Origin: Bugula neritina
Lineage: Eukaryota; Bryozoa; Gymnolaemata; Cheilostomatida; Bugulidae
NCBI GenBank assembly: GCA_964035545.1
Contig: OZ037773.1
Coordinates: 8,706,751 to 8,770,750, forward strand
Direction: 5' to 3'
DNA length: 64,000 nt
Each line of letters starts with the position of its first letter. The stretch's first letter is position 1. This document shows, in pieces, positions 43,701-56,273 of this stretch. Under the pieces are notes generated by a model. It worked only from the letters and a program-made list of their open reading frames with translations. It did no database searches and was not told the DNA's origin. Made by a program: the position numbers and the translations under genes.

Positions 43701-46700
43701 GTCAATTCCGTCCACTATTGACTGCTGTATCACATTGACTCACCCAACACACAGAATATCAACAGATTTGTGAAGTGGCGGTAGAGCGACAACTTGACGA
43801 CGTTACGCCGCAGACGTAGCGTCCTGATAGTCTGCAGAAGACTGCTGAACACCCAGTAGATGATTCCGGTTTCGCAGAGAGCCAGGGGAATGAGGGCGAA
43901 CAACTCCGATCTTTTATCAGCATCTTCCTGAGGCAACTACAAGTGGTCGTACACAGGAAGTGACGTAAGCAATTGGTAACGAGAGAGAATAAACAGGGCT
44001 TGAACCAACATGGCGCTACATGTGAAATATGTCTAATTGAGTTTAGTATATAGTTTTTATTGAAAGCTGCATCTAGGCTGTGCATAAACATTGTGAAGCG
44101 ATTTACTCAAAGCACCACAAGTTCTGATATTAGCATTAGTGAGTTGCCATGGCAACCTACAAGTTAGGAGGTACATAACATGGAGGACAGGAAAGATGAA
44201 TCACAAACCCGAGTGGCTCGCAAGCAGCTCTCTACTGATGCTAGAATGAAATAAATGAAGCAGACGGCTAGCAACTTGTGTAGGGTGGGTCCCAGGCGGG
44301 GCTTCACTAGTCCAAACCCGACTGAAACCACGACGACCAGAGCCCGAGCTAAGGTCCTCTTGCCGACGGATACCAACTCGGCTACTATCACCATGGCTGG
44401 AACAAAAGCAGAAATCTGATTGGCCGAGACACATGATGACATAATTGGTTGGAGTTTGAATTAGGACTCCCGTTACCAGAAACACAAAACTTGAAGGTTG
44501 GATCTTTGAGTTAATCATAAAATAAAATAATTCAATTAAAGACATTAAATAAAAGAGACATGAGAGTAAATCACACTATTTCAACTACGCCTTATAAGAT
44601 GGGTATATAAACATATAAATTTACATACTAACTTATGCCATGCAAGCAACGAAATACAAGAGTTACATAACATGAAACATTCTACAGAATTAGTCAACAT
44701 ATAAACCCATTCTGTACAAGTTATATAAAATAACTACTCGTACCTATGTCCCTCTTGGGATATGGCAGAACCACTTATTTAGTGAGTTCAGAGACTAGAA
44801 GGGCATAGCTTGAGAGGGGAATACACGTCTAGACATATTGGAATTGTCTACCCATGTGAGGGAAATTTACGCTTAAACCGATCGTGAGATACAGATGAGA
44901 GGGCAACTCCAACTGGTATCAGGAGACGAGGGAAAACTTACTTTCACTGGACTTGCCGATTCTGTCGACATGTTCATACTCGGAGTAGTAGAAGACCTTC
45001 TCTATGAAGCCGAGGATGATGACAATGAGAATAAAGTACTGTATCCTGAGCAGGTCTCTCCAGTAACACGCCATCATTAGCAGCCAGCCAAATCCGTACA
45101 GCACGTACAGAATGGTCATTATTAGATAGAACTACAACATATACACCGGCATAGAGTAGGTGCTGTATAGTCACACACTGGCATAGAGTAGGTACTGTAT
45201 AGTCACACACTTACATAGAGTAGGTACTGTATAGCGACACTTACAAAGAGATAGAGTAGGTATTGTATAGTCACACTGGCATAGAGTAGGTGCTGTATAG
45301 TCACATGCTGGCATAGAGTAGGTACTGTATAGTCACACACTCGCATAGAGTAGGTACTGTATAGTCGCACTTACATAGAGATAAAGTCGGTACTGTATGG
45401 TCACGCTTACATAGAGATAGAGTAGATATTGTATAGTTACACTTACAGAGAGATAGAGTAGATATTGTACAGCCACACTTACATAGAGATAGAGTAGATA
45501 TTGTATAGCCACACTTACATAGAGATAAGGAAAGTCAGCCGCTGACAATAGTTTCCCCCGACTGTCTCTCGTGTCAACAATCACTGAAATTATTCCGCAG
45601 GTAACATAAATATCGGAGCAGAGGAAACCAACTAAACCAGAATAGCCCACCAACACTTCCACACACAACCACATGGTGCGTCCTCAGCACAGCACAGCTC
45701 AGGTCATGTGATCATTTACCAAGACAAACCCAGACAAGATTTCGCACAACAAACATCCGCAATAAAATCTTCGATTAGAAAGAAAGATAAAATATAAATT
45801 ACATTTTAGTGCATATGGACAGCCAGGTTGACAGCTTGTAGAATGGAGGTATGATTCACAGACATTGTGAGGCACTTTGAGTTTAATTTATATAAATGTC
45901 ACGACACTACGCCACAAAAGCAGACGCGTACCTGTGTAACCGGAACTCTTCTTTGTGTCAGCAGGAGCGTCTCGCTTCACCTGACCTTCACCTTGAGGTT
46001 TCAGAGGCTGAACACTGATGTACACAACATATTTCCCATCCTGCCAGCTGGATACAATGGCGTCTTCAACATCCTGTGGTTAGTGGAGAATAAATCAACA
46101 TGATAAGATAGCAATGTTCCTAAATGAATTTCTACTGAATGGAATTTTACCAGACATTTTACAAAATAACCCATTTAGGTAATACATAAAAAGGCAGAAA
46201 GAATTATGCCCCACCCCCAAATAACATATCTGAATAGTAACACAATTTCTTATTATTGACCAGTTTTCTGTGACATCACAAAATCAATGTTTGAAATTTA
46301 AACCTTGACCCCCAGCCTATGCCTATGCTAGGACACCCTCTAGTTATTCTATACTAAAGACAAGTAGATCATCAGTTAATTCACAAAATACTCCAATATG
46401 AACAGACAACAGATTCAGATGTAAGAGTTATCTCCTTTTTCTGTGTGTATTTTCACTACAGGTACAGGGTGGGAAAACTCTAAATACTGTGAATGAAAGA
46501 TATACACACCTCTTTCTTATCTGCCTTGGCATTGCTTTTCGGTTTGGAACTTTTATCCTTCCCAGCTTTCTTTCCTTTTCCTGCATTCGAAGTCTTCTTT
46601 GAGGGCTCCGCGTCTCTCCTCCTTCTGCGGGAGCTAACACAGAAACAAAGAAACTAAGTCTATCATTACAATCCAGCAGACTTAGTTCCGAGTAAAACTG

Positions 46701-49700
46701 CTTCAGCTGTGCCGTACACCCCAGCCATCCTCAGCCCGACTGAATGCTGAATCCTCGTAAGAACTGAAGCTAGTGGTGGATACCACCCCTTGCTAGACAA
46801 TCTAGAACGAGGCTTCTCCGCCCCACATTGGCCAGTAGTTCACGTAAGGTCACACAAAAGAGACTTTGCGTTGGGAGAAAGACTTGACTATAGGTTTAGC
46901 AGTGACAGCATATAACAACAAGCAACAGGCTGTTTGTTCTAGTATAAGTATACGTAATAGTCTACATGGGGTGAAGAGTCAGTGTATAGTTACTGTCAAC
47001 ATGCCAGCTACCTGTACTATAAATAGAACTTCAGATAAATAAATAACAGCCTGTAGTACAGGAGTTGTGCCATCTAAAGGGAATATTTTACATCAAAGAA
47101 CCATCGCTGACTGGTCCCTCGAAGGGAAAACTATCAAATGGTAAAGTTTCACTGATGGATGAATCCAGAAGGCTACTCGAAGGTGGTTGTTTGTCTGAAT
47201 AAGTTACTAGATGTAGTACTTACCCTTTAGTTAGAGAGGCAGGTGTCCCATCAACAGGTGCCCCATCAGTAGGTGCCCTAGCAGCAGGTGTCCCATCAAC
47301 AGGTGTCTCATCAACAGGTGTCCCATCAGCAGGTGCACTGGGGACAGGTGTACTGGGGACAGGTGTACCGGGGACAGGTGTACTGGCAGCAGGTTTTTTT
47401 GTGACCTTCGCTTTTCCACTCCCTTTATTCTTTGGAGGTACAGGTGCTGCCGTACTGGTAGGGGCAGCAGTAGACGAGTCTGTTGAGATATCATCAGTTT
47501 TAGCATCTCCCTGTTCTTCAGGAGTGACATCACTGGCAAGAGCACTGCCAGCAATCGCCTTGTCTGTAACAGAGGTTAGTGCTACAGCAAACAATAAGAC
47601 GATATCAGCAGGTAAAACAGACAGAATACAGGTAGATATACTGAATACAGGTAGATATACTGAATACAGGTAGATATACAGAATACAGGTAGATATACTG
47701 AATACAGGTAGATATACTGAATACAGGTAGATATACAGAATACAGGTAGATATACTGAATACAGGTAGATATACTGAATACAGGTAGATATACTGAATAC
47801 AGGTAGATATACAGAATACAGGTAGATATACAAAATATAGAAAGGAATTAGTAACTTACTAGGGCAATCTTTTGTTGAGTTGCTGTGCCTCACTCTGGTA
47901 TCCACCTGAAGTATACAATATATAACACAGTTAGACTATACAGTATATACATACAGTATACAATATATAACACAGTTATACAGTATATACATACAGTATA
48001 CAATATATAACACAGTTATACAGTATATACATACAGTATACAATATATAACACAGTTAGACTATACAGTATATACATACAGTATACAATATATAATACAG
48101 TTAGACTATACAGTATATACATACAGTGTACAATATATAACACAGTTAGACTATACAGTATATACATACAGTGTACAATATATAACACAGTTAGACTATA
48201 CAGTATATACATACAGTGTACAATATATACACACAGTTAGACTATACAGTATATACATACAGTGTACAATATATAACACAGTTAGACTATACAGTATATA
48301 CATACAGTATACAATATATAACACAGTTATACAGTATATACATACAGTGTACAATATATAACACAGTTATACTATACAGTATATACATACAGTGTACAAT
48401 ATATAACACAGTTAGACTATACAGTATATACATACAGTATACAATATATAACACAGTTAGACTATACAGTATATACATACAGTATACAATATATAACACA
48501 GTTATACTATACAGTATATACATACAGTGTACAATATATAACACAGTTAGACTATACAGTATATACATACAGTATACAGTATATAACACAGTTAGACTAT
48601 ACAGTATATACTCTCAACTCACAGAGGAATTAGTGTAGGAGTAGTCTGTGCAGTTAATCACTCCGCTGCCTATTCTGAAGCCAATATTTACTTTTTCGGG
48701 GACTTCAGTCAGCTGGATGTTGCAACCGCAATCTAAGTTGAGTGAAGAGTTGTCCAACCCCAGGCAAATCCCCTACACAAAGCATGCAAGTTATCTTATA
48801 AAAGAAGTTGTCATCTCCTTTTACTAGTTTAATTTCGAGGGTGAGGAAGAAATAAAAAAGTTACAAGTCAAAATTTAGGAGTCGTCACCTCTCTCAGAAA
48901 GCAAGCAGATTCAGCTACAAGTGAATGTTTTCTAAGCAATCAAATGAGTCACACTAGTGACTGCCTGTGTCATGGAGAAAGCAACTCCCATAGACAAAGC
49001 AAAGTGCAACATAATATCACAAATACTACACAAGTAGATTTATGCAGGAGTTTGTAGCAAAATTCTACTTTGTCTGCTCCAATAGATTTTTTGCTCTTTC
49101 AGTATACGCAATGATAGCAAAATATGACGTAACTTAAGGAGTAGCAGACAGTGGAAACAGTTGAATAGAAGTAGCAGGTAGCTGCTTCAAGCCAGCAATA
49201 AAGGGCTATCTCAACAGGAAGTGATGTCAGTTAGCAGACGATTGCTAAAACTTATTCGAAGAGGAAATTGTGTTTTGCCGAAGGCTGCATTGCTATGTGT
49301 GCTGACCAGTACTGCCTGCGTGAATGCTTATTGAGGAGATTTGAGAATTGCTTTATATACCACACAGTTTTTTATGCAAATAATAATAATATATTTCAGA
49401 AAGAAGTTGAGAAATGAATTCATGTATTCAACTAAAACATTTCAGAAAACCAGTACCAGTACCGCATAAACAAAACCTTACACAAGATCTTGAAACCTTC
49501 ATCATTTAAATAGGATAGATTGCATATCACAATTTCTCTCATAGACCATGACTTAAATTACACAGACATAACATTGCGCGTCTAGACCAGCTTCGGCGCT
49601 ATCGTACCATAGAACTTAGTCATCATTATTTTTCTTTCTCAGTGATATGTATTTTTCTCACTTACGACAAAATATAACAAAACAAACAAGCATTGCATCT

Positions 49701-52700
49701 TACAGTTAGGAACAAGTCCAGTTTGTTGTTTCATTTCAATAATTTCACTGCACACTGTTAGAGACATATTTTTATGAAGTATATCAAGTTAAAAAATATA
49801 CAGAGAATAGAATAGATGATCATTTGTGTAGATTTTGTAACTAGCTTGTTGCTATGCAACGACAGGAAACAGTTTCAGCACTATTGGCCAGCGAGAATAC
49901 CACATTGAACTTAGGAGATAACAAATAACAGACATACCAAATTTATGTTTACGTCGAAACACATCACGTTGATCATCAACATTTCGACCTTGAACTTGGC
50001 CTCCTTTGACGGTTGGGAATCACATAGCTGCGTGGCATCTGAAACAGGGAGAAGACAACTGCTGAACAGTGACAACTAGATAATACATATACTACATATA
50101 CTATAGGCACCTTATACCTTAATGAGATATACCTTAGACACCAATGATATATAATACACTAGTGACTAGACCTTAATGACATATTCATTAGACCCTAGCA
50201 ACAAAGACCCTAACTACCAGGCCAACTGACAAATCTTACTCAAACATTACCAAAGCACTTGCAAACACCTTAACTCTAACACATTTAGGCCTGTTGTTAA
50301 ATGAAATAGTTGAACACTACAGTTACTTTAGCAGTTGTTGTATCAATCTACAACCACAGTCTAACACTTGTGTTTCACAAGCAAAACGCACTAGTAGAAA
50401 GGCCTGACTTGAGGCCTACACTGTGTTGAGGCTGTTATCAAAAACCGTATTTAGTAAACTTTCCACTACAGTATTACCATGTGCACATCCAGATTAACAT
50501 ACAAGTAGAGCTCTATTAAAAACTAATTAAATATAATAGCTATTAGAAACTAATTAACTATAATTTAATATGATTTAATTATATTCAACATATCAAATAT
50601 ATTATAAAAAACTCACGCAAGTTTATAATGGCTATCCCTGCAAGAAACCCCTGATGAAAAGGGTTTTTGTTGAAACAGGCTAAAGACTTATTTAAATGGG
50701 ACACAGGAGCAATTATGACTAGATGCTCTTCTTAACATCACCAATGGCCTCCCCCCCCCCCCCCGCTCAAACCCATGATTTCTTGTTTACTAAGCAAACG
50801 CTCTAAACCCTAAACCACGGCTGCTCCTAATATATTATATATAAAAGCGAAAACTTGACTCACCAATTAAAACTTTTGTATTGCTGAACATAGTCTTTGA
50901 AATCACTCTTGTGTAATTGCTCTGCAACAAAAAACAGTCTATATATTAAAAGACTTGTTAACAGTCTAACTTAGAGATATTTATTTTCAAATACTTCAAA
51001 CAGTCATATTCAAGCAGGCCGCTAACCCTTTGCACACCTGAATCACTAGACAAGGACATCTATATTATGTTTACAATGAGCTCTAATACATCAGATTTAG
51101 CTGACATATATGATGAGAGTATGTTTGTCAACTAGTGTTGGCTAGGGATATCTCAACACACTTTGATAATAACACGATTATTGTCCTCCATTTATCACCA
51201 CTTCCACTGATAACCAGTCTAACACTGTGATAAGCGTAATTGTATTTATATTTTCCATGCATCTTCATAAGTTACAATGCACAAAAACGCACCAACAACT
51301 GATTTGACTCCAAAACTTTGCCTGTCCAAAGACGACACAGCTACAACACAGCTGCCTATTCACCAGTCCTAAACACTAATATTATTAACATGGTACATAA
51401 TACATGAATAATAATGTATGTACACTTCAACACAGTTAGCTTCCTAGCTTCATCTGTTCAACTTGTTATTATTATTAGTACCATATTTTCAATTTACCAT
51501 CTTCAGATTTTAGACTAAATTTGAGATATTTTCAATTTCAGAATTTTATTTAAATAATCATATGATATTTGAATCGTTTGTTTTTGTCAATTTTGATATT
51601 CAGGTCGATGTTTGCAATTTTAAATACTATAAGCATAAGTGTTTTACTGAAACACATTTCAGTATTTTTAACAGATTTAAAATTCAGAGATATGTAATTT
51701 AAGGGCAGATCTATAATCCTACGAGTAATAATCAGAGCACAAAAATTACATTTTCAATTTTTAGTTCAAGTTTAACATAGGTTAAACAAATTAACTGATA
51801 ATTATACAATGTTTAATCTATTGCAATGCTAGCTCAAAGTTAGTAAATCATAAGTATGATATAACACTAACAGCAAGTGTAACCATTGAAAAACATTATG
51901 AGTATGAGTATAAGTGTTTAATAATGATTCAATTGTTAGTTATCACTATGATTATGGCAATCACAATATCAACATGAATACATGTCAATATGACAGTTAA
52001 GAGTCATACTCGAAGTGATATTATTACTAACTGTACTAGCGAAATGCAAATGTAACGATGTTACTCTTACAGTTATTGGTAGTAGCTGTGCACCGTCGTG
52101 ACGATTATGATGATCATGGCTTACAACTACTCTACTACCACTGCTGCATTTACATGTCAATGGCCAATGCCAACTATTAGTATTACTATCACTATGAGTA
52201 TATAATATGAATGCCATCATCATGTGGCTGTGCAGCCACTGAGTATGAATATGATCATACTTCTGGCTCTAGATGAACTGATTGAATACTGACAGTATAA
52301 TTAATATTATTATTATTATATTATTACTATTAATTGTCCTATATTATATATAACTATAAGTATAGGCTCGAAGCGTCTGTATAGGTACCAACCTAATCTT
52401 AATTGAACCTATAGTTCAATTTCATTAATTAACATTATTATTATTACTATTGGCAAAGATATTATAAAATTTACTATATTAATTTTAAATATTAAATAAA
52501 ATTAAATTACATTTGACACGTAAAGTTATTTTTCAAAACAAAATCATTCAACTTTTACTTTATACTTTATAGTGATTAAGAGAAAACCCCCAGTTACTTT
52601 ACCAGCCTTAAAGTTACTGCTACTGACAGTGACTACTCACTACTGACTACTGTCACTGTGTCTGTTAGACTTAGTGTTAGGCTTAGCCGTTAGGCCTTAG

Positions 52701-52809
52701 GGCTTACCTCTGTAAGTGATAGTGTCCATTTTCCTTGTTCAGGAAATGAGTATATTGATTCAAAGTTGGCTATTAACACTAGCAGCAGAATAAATATATA
52801 TGTCTTCAT
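25733..52809 (-). CDS. TMEM87: TMEM87 family seven-helix Golgi membrane protein
   Basis: Seventeen exons on the minus strand: 52708-52809, 50864-50921, 49938-50038, 48623-48772, 47860-47905, 47224-47581, 46510-46633, 45932-46073, 45519-45583, 44942-45131, 44209-44396, 43744-43936, 43324-43486, 42873-42949, 38305-38378, 30223-30275 and 25733-25808. They total 2160 nt, or 719 residues (human TMEM87A 555). A signal peptide and the start FPEQGKWTLSLTE are followed by a Cys-bearing luminal domain. Seven helices start near residue 383 with ILYVLYGFGWL and ACYWRDLLRIQ, then VGFGLVKPRLGPTLHK, RRNVVKLSLYRHFTN and MILWRPSINNQR. The tail ends EDDLQWIEDNIP..EIMTTRFELSKMD. All are TMEM87 hallmarks (GOLD-domain seven-helix family, Golgi trafficking; TMEM87A is also proposed as a mechano-/pH-linked channel). 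An extra Pro/Thr-rich exon plus a basic exon lengthen the lumen. The exon 9 donor lies in a repeat. Confidence 0.93.
25809..30222. other. TMEM87 intron 16
   Basis: 4.4 kb intron. Apart from the 18-bp array at 25829-26147, I see no gene or clear transposon in it. Confidence 0.6.
25829..26147. repeat. 18-bp minisatellite near the last TMEM87 acceptor
   Basis: About 17 copies of ACACACTATACATAATAT. It starts about 20 bp upstream of the acceptor of the final TMEM87 exon. Confidence 0.95.
31668..31820. repeat. 20-bp minisatellite
   Basis: About seven copies of GTGTATTGGTAGGGTATTTG within TMEM87 intron 15. Confidence 0.9.
33036..33140. repeat. ACATGTAGT repeat
   Basis: About nine copies of an 11-12 bp unit (ACATGTAGTGTA or ACATGTAGTACA). 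The ACATGT core is palindromic. Confidence 0.9.
36288..37044. mobile_element. Non-autonomous DNA transposon (MITE-like) with terminal inverted repeats
   Basis: 757 bp bounded by perfect 14-bp inverted ends, CACTGCGTTTCCAT at 36288 and ATGGAAACGCAGTG ending at 37044. Looser symmetry (GCGAATG, CATTATGCG) continues inside. No transposase frame is present. Flanks (ACAAT on the left, TAAGT on the right) show no clear target-site duplication, so the superfamily is left open. It lies inside TMEM87 intron 15. Confidence 0.78.
37758..38152. repeat. 31-bp minisatellite carrying AAGGTGAGT
   Basis: About 13 near-identical units (AAGGTGAGTAGTATACAG then TATGATAGATACT). On the plus strand each unit has a perfect 5' splice-site consensus followed 10 bp later by TACAG. 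The host gene is on the other strand. Confidence 0.96.
38222..38279. repeat. GACA/CACA microsatellite
   Basis: GACAGACACACAGA-type repeat ending about 25 bp from the TMEM87 exon 15 donor. Confidence 0.85.
38883..39043. repeat. 16-bp minisatellite
   Basis: About ten copies of CTACTCCCATTACCTG (the first two have TTCC). It is one strand C-rich and the other G-rich. Confidence 0.95.
41591..41655. repeat. Three-copy GTGTGTGTAGAGGTAC repeat
   Basis: Three adjacent copies of a roughly 22-bp unit in TMEM87 intron 14. Confidence 0.8.
45139..45530 (-). repeat. 36-bp minisatellite spanning the TMEM87 exon 9 donor
   Basis: Fills nearly all of the 387-bp intron 9 and extends into the last bases of exon 9. 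On the minus strand the unit is TATCTCTATGTAAGTGTGGC plus 16 bases. The true donor G is at 45518. Copies of CTATGTAAGT or CTCTGTAAGT have their donor G at 45482, 45446, 45410 and 45374, exactly 36 bp apart. Further units down to 45139 have lost the motif or changed it. Confidence 0.95.
47232..47400 (-). repeat. 18-bp coding minisatellite in TMEM87 exon 6
   Basis: About nine in-frame 18-bp units. They encode a Thr-Pro-Val repeat (TPVPGTPVPSTPVPS then DGTPVDETPVDGTP) in the luminal part of TMEM87. The unit length keeps frame. Confidence 0.92.
47628..47828. repeat. 19-bp minisatellite in TMEM87 intron 5
   Basis: About ten copies of ATACTGAATACAGGTAGAT. It fills most of the 278-bp intron, 31 bp from the donor and about 47 bp from the acceptor. 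Confidence 0.95.
47910..48615. repeat. 45-bp minisatellite forming the whole of TMEM87 intron 4
   Basis: About 16 units of 45 bp (some lack GACTATA), for example CACAGTTAGACTATACAGTA then TATACATACAGTGTACAATA. It runs from about 8 bp after the exon 4 donor to about 4 bp before the exon 5 acceptor CTTCAG. Long open frames on both strands here are repeat artefacts. Confidence 0.96.
48773..52707. other. TMEM87 introns 1-3
   Basis: Introns between exons at 48772, 49938-50038, 50864-50921 and 52708. They hold the SINE-like element at 50700-50828. From about 51890 to 52700 there is scrambled simple sequence (AGTATGAGTATAAGT, CAGTGACTACTCAC, TTAGGCTTAG words) close to exon 1. Confidence 0.5.
50700..50828 (-). 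mobile_element. tRNA-derived SINE-like element
   Basis: On the minus strand the element starts GGAGCAGCCGTGGTTTAGGG (A-box-like). About 35 nt further on is GGGTTTGAGC (B-box-like, GGTTCGA). This is the layout of a tRNA-derived RNA polymerase III promoter. A run of about 13 G follows, then a tail reading AAGAAGAGCATCTAGTC. Flanking GGAGCA words may be remnants of a duplication. The 3' end is uncertain. Confidence 0.5.
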
Positions 52810-54698
<1,889 letters not shown>

Positions 54699-56145
54699 TC
54701 AGTATTTAAGTTCGTACTTGAGCTTACTGGAGCGGAAAGGGCAGTATTTATCAAGTGCGTGAGAAAACTCTAAAGCCTGTCCATCCTTTACTCTTATTGC
54801 TAAGCAATCTTTCTCTGAAATAATAAACAATATATTATTTGATTTAACCAAAAGTAATGTTTTCCAGCTTAACATGATTCGAAACAATTTAAAAACTAGA
54901 TTTAACAACAAATTTTCGTAAAACTCTGCAAGGTCAGATATAAAAATATTACACTTAAATATAATTTGAAATTATTTATGGTCTATAATTAGGAGTCTCA
55001 ATAAATTTATTTGCTTATGAATCAAATATAAATCACAATATATTTAATTTACCATTCACAGTTTTTTTGTCTTTTCTGAGAAGAATATGTTTTGGAGAGT
55101 GTTATCAATTATACAGTAATTTACTTCAAAGTTGAATTACTGAATACACAACTAACTTGTATGAAAACCATTCCATGCAATAATTCTCAATAAAGTTAAA
55201 CACACTTTATATGAATGTATTAAACCCTTCACCTCCAAAGTACAATGGGTCTGGCTCCCACTTTGTGGTCAGTTCCAGCTTCAATGATTTGTCTTTTTCC
55301 AGCTCTTGACTGAAGCAGAACTCCCGCACCTTGATGTTGAGCTGTTTGAACACTTTCACCTAATAAAATATACAAATATCACAACTGAGAGAATTAGTAT
55401 TCAAAATGAATATTTCCACTCAATAAAATAATATACTTTATATAAATATTGCCCTTCAGTAAGATGGTAGTTAAAAACAATATTGTCATACATGTATATG
55501 CTTCAATGCAATAATTGAAGTAGAGTATATATATATATATCAGTCGTACAGCTGAACTAAAATTCAGACAACAATTGTCAAAGCATTCGAAAAACTACAA
55601 AGCAAACACATTAGCCCATAACTATTTAATATGGCTTTCTATTCCATCAATTATGCAATTGAAATGATCCTAGTTGATTTCATAATCGAGAGTTGTCCCA
55701 TTCTGCATAGCATATTGAGGAGAGGTTATACTAAGTATTAGGGAGATCAACAAATAGTCTCAAACCTCATCAAAGAACTCGGACTGAGTGGACACTTTCT
55801 CCCAGAAGGATTTGTTGAAGTGTTGATAGAGCATCCAGTCACCAAGGTTGTGATTAATATTCAACAGTTTGTTTATATCATCTTGAGAAAGAACTGTACC
55901 ACTCTTTTTAGTAGCTTCATTAGCATACGAATAGAATATATCTGCAGCAAAACATTTCAAGAAATAGTGTGTGCGTGCGTGTACAAGTGTGTGTGCATGT
56001 GTGCGTGTGTGCGTATGTGTGTGCATGTGTGCGCGTGTGTGTTTGTGCGTGTGCATTTGTGCGTGTGTGTTTTTGTGCGTGTGCATGTGTGCGTGTGCAT
56101 GTGTGAGGGTGTTTGTGTGTGTGTGTGAGAGTGTTTGTGTGTGTG

Positions 56146-56187
<42 letters not shown>

Positions 56188-56241
56188 CGTGTGCATGTGT
56201 GTGTCTATGTGTGTGTGCATGTGTATGTGGTGCGTGTGCGT

Positions 56242-56273
<32 letters not shown>

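Noticed and set aside
47976-48638. Long frames on both strands rich in Tyr/Ile/Val
   Set aside because: They arise from the 45-bp repeat, whose unit length is a multiple of three. Splice phase shows this is an intron.
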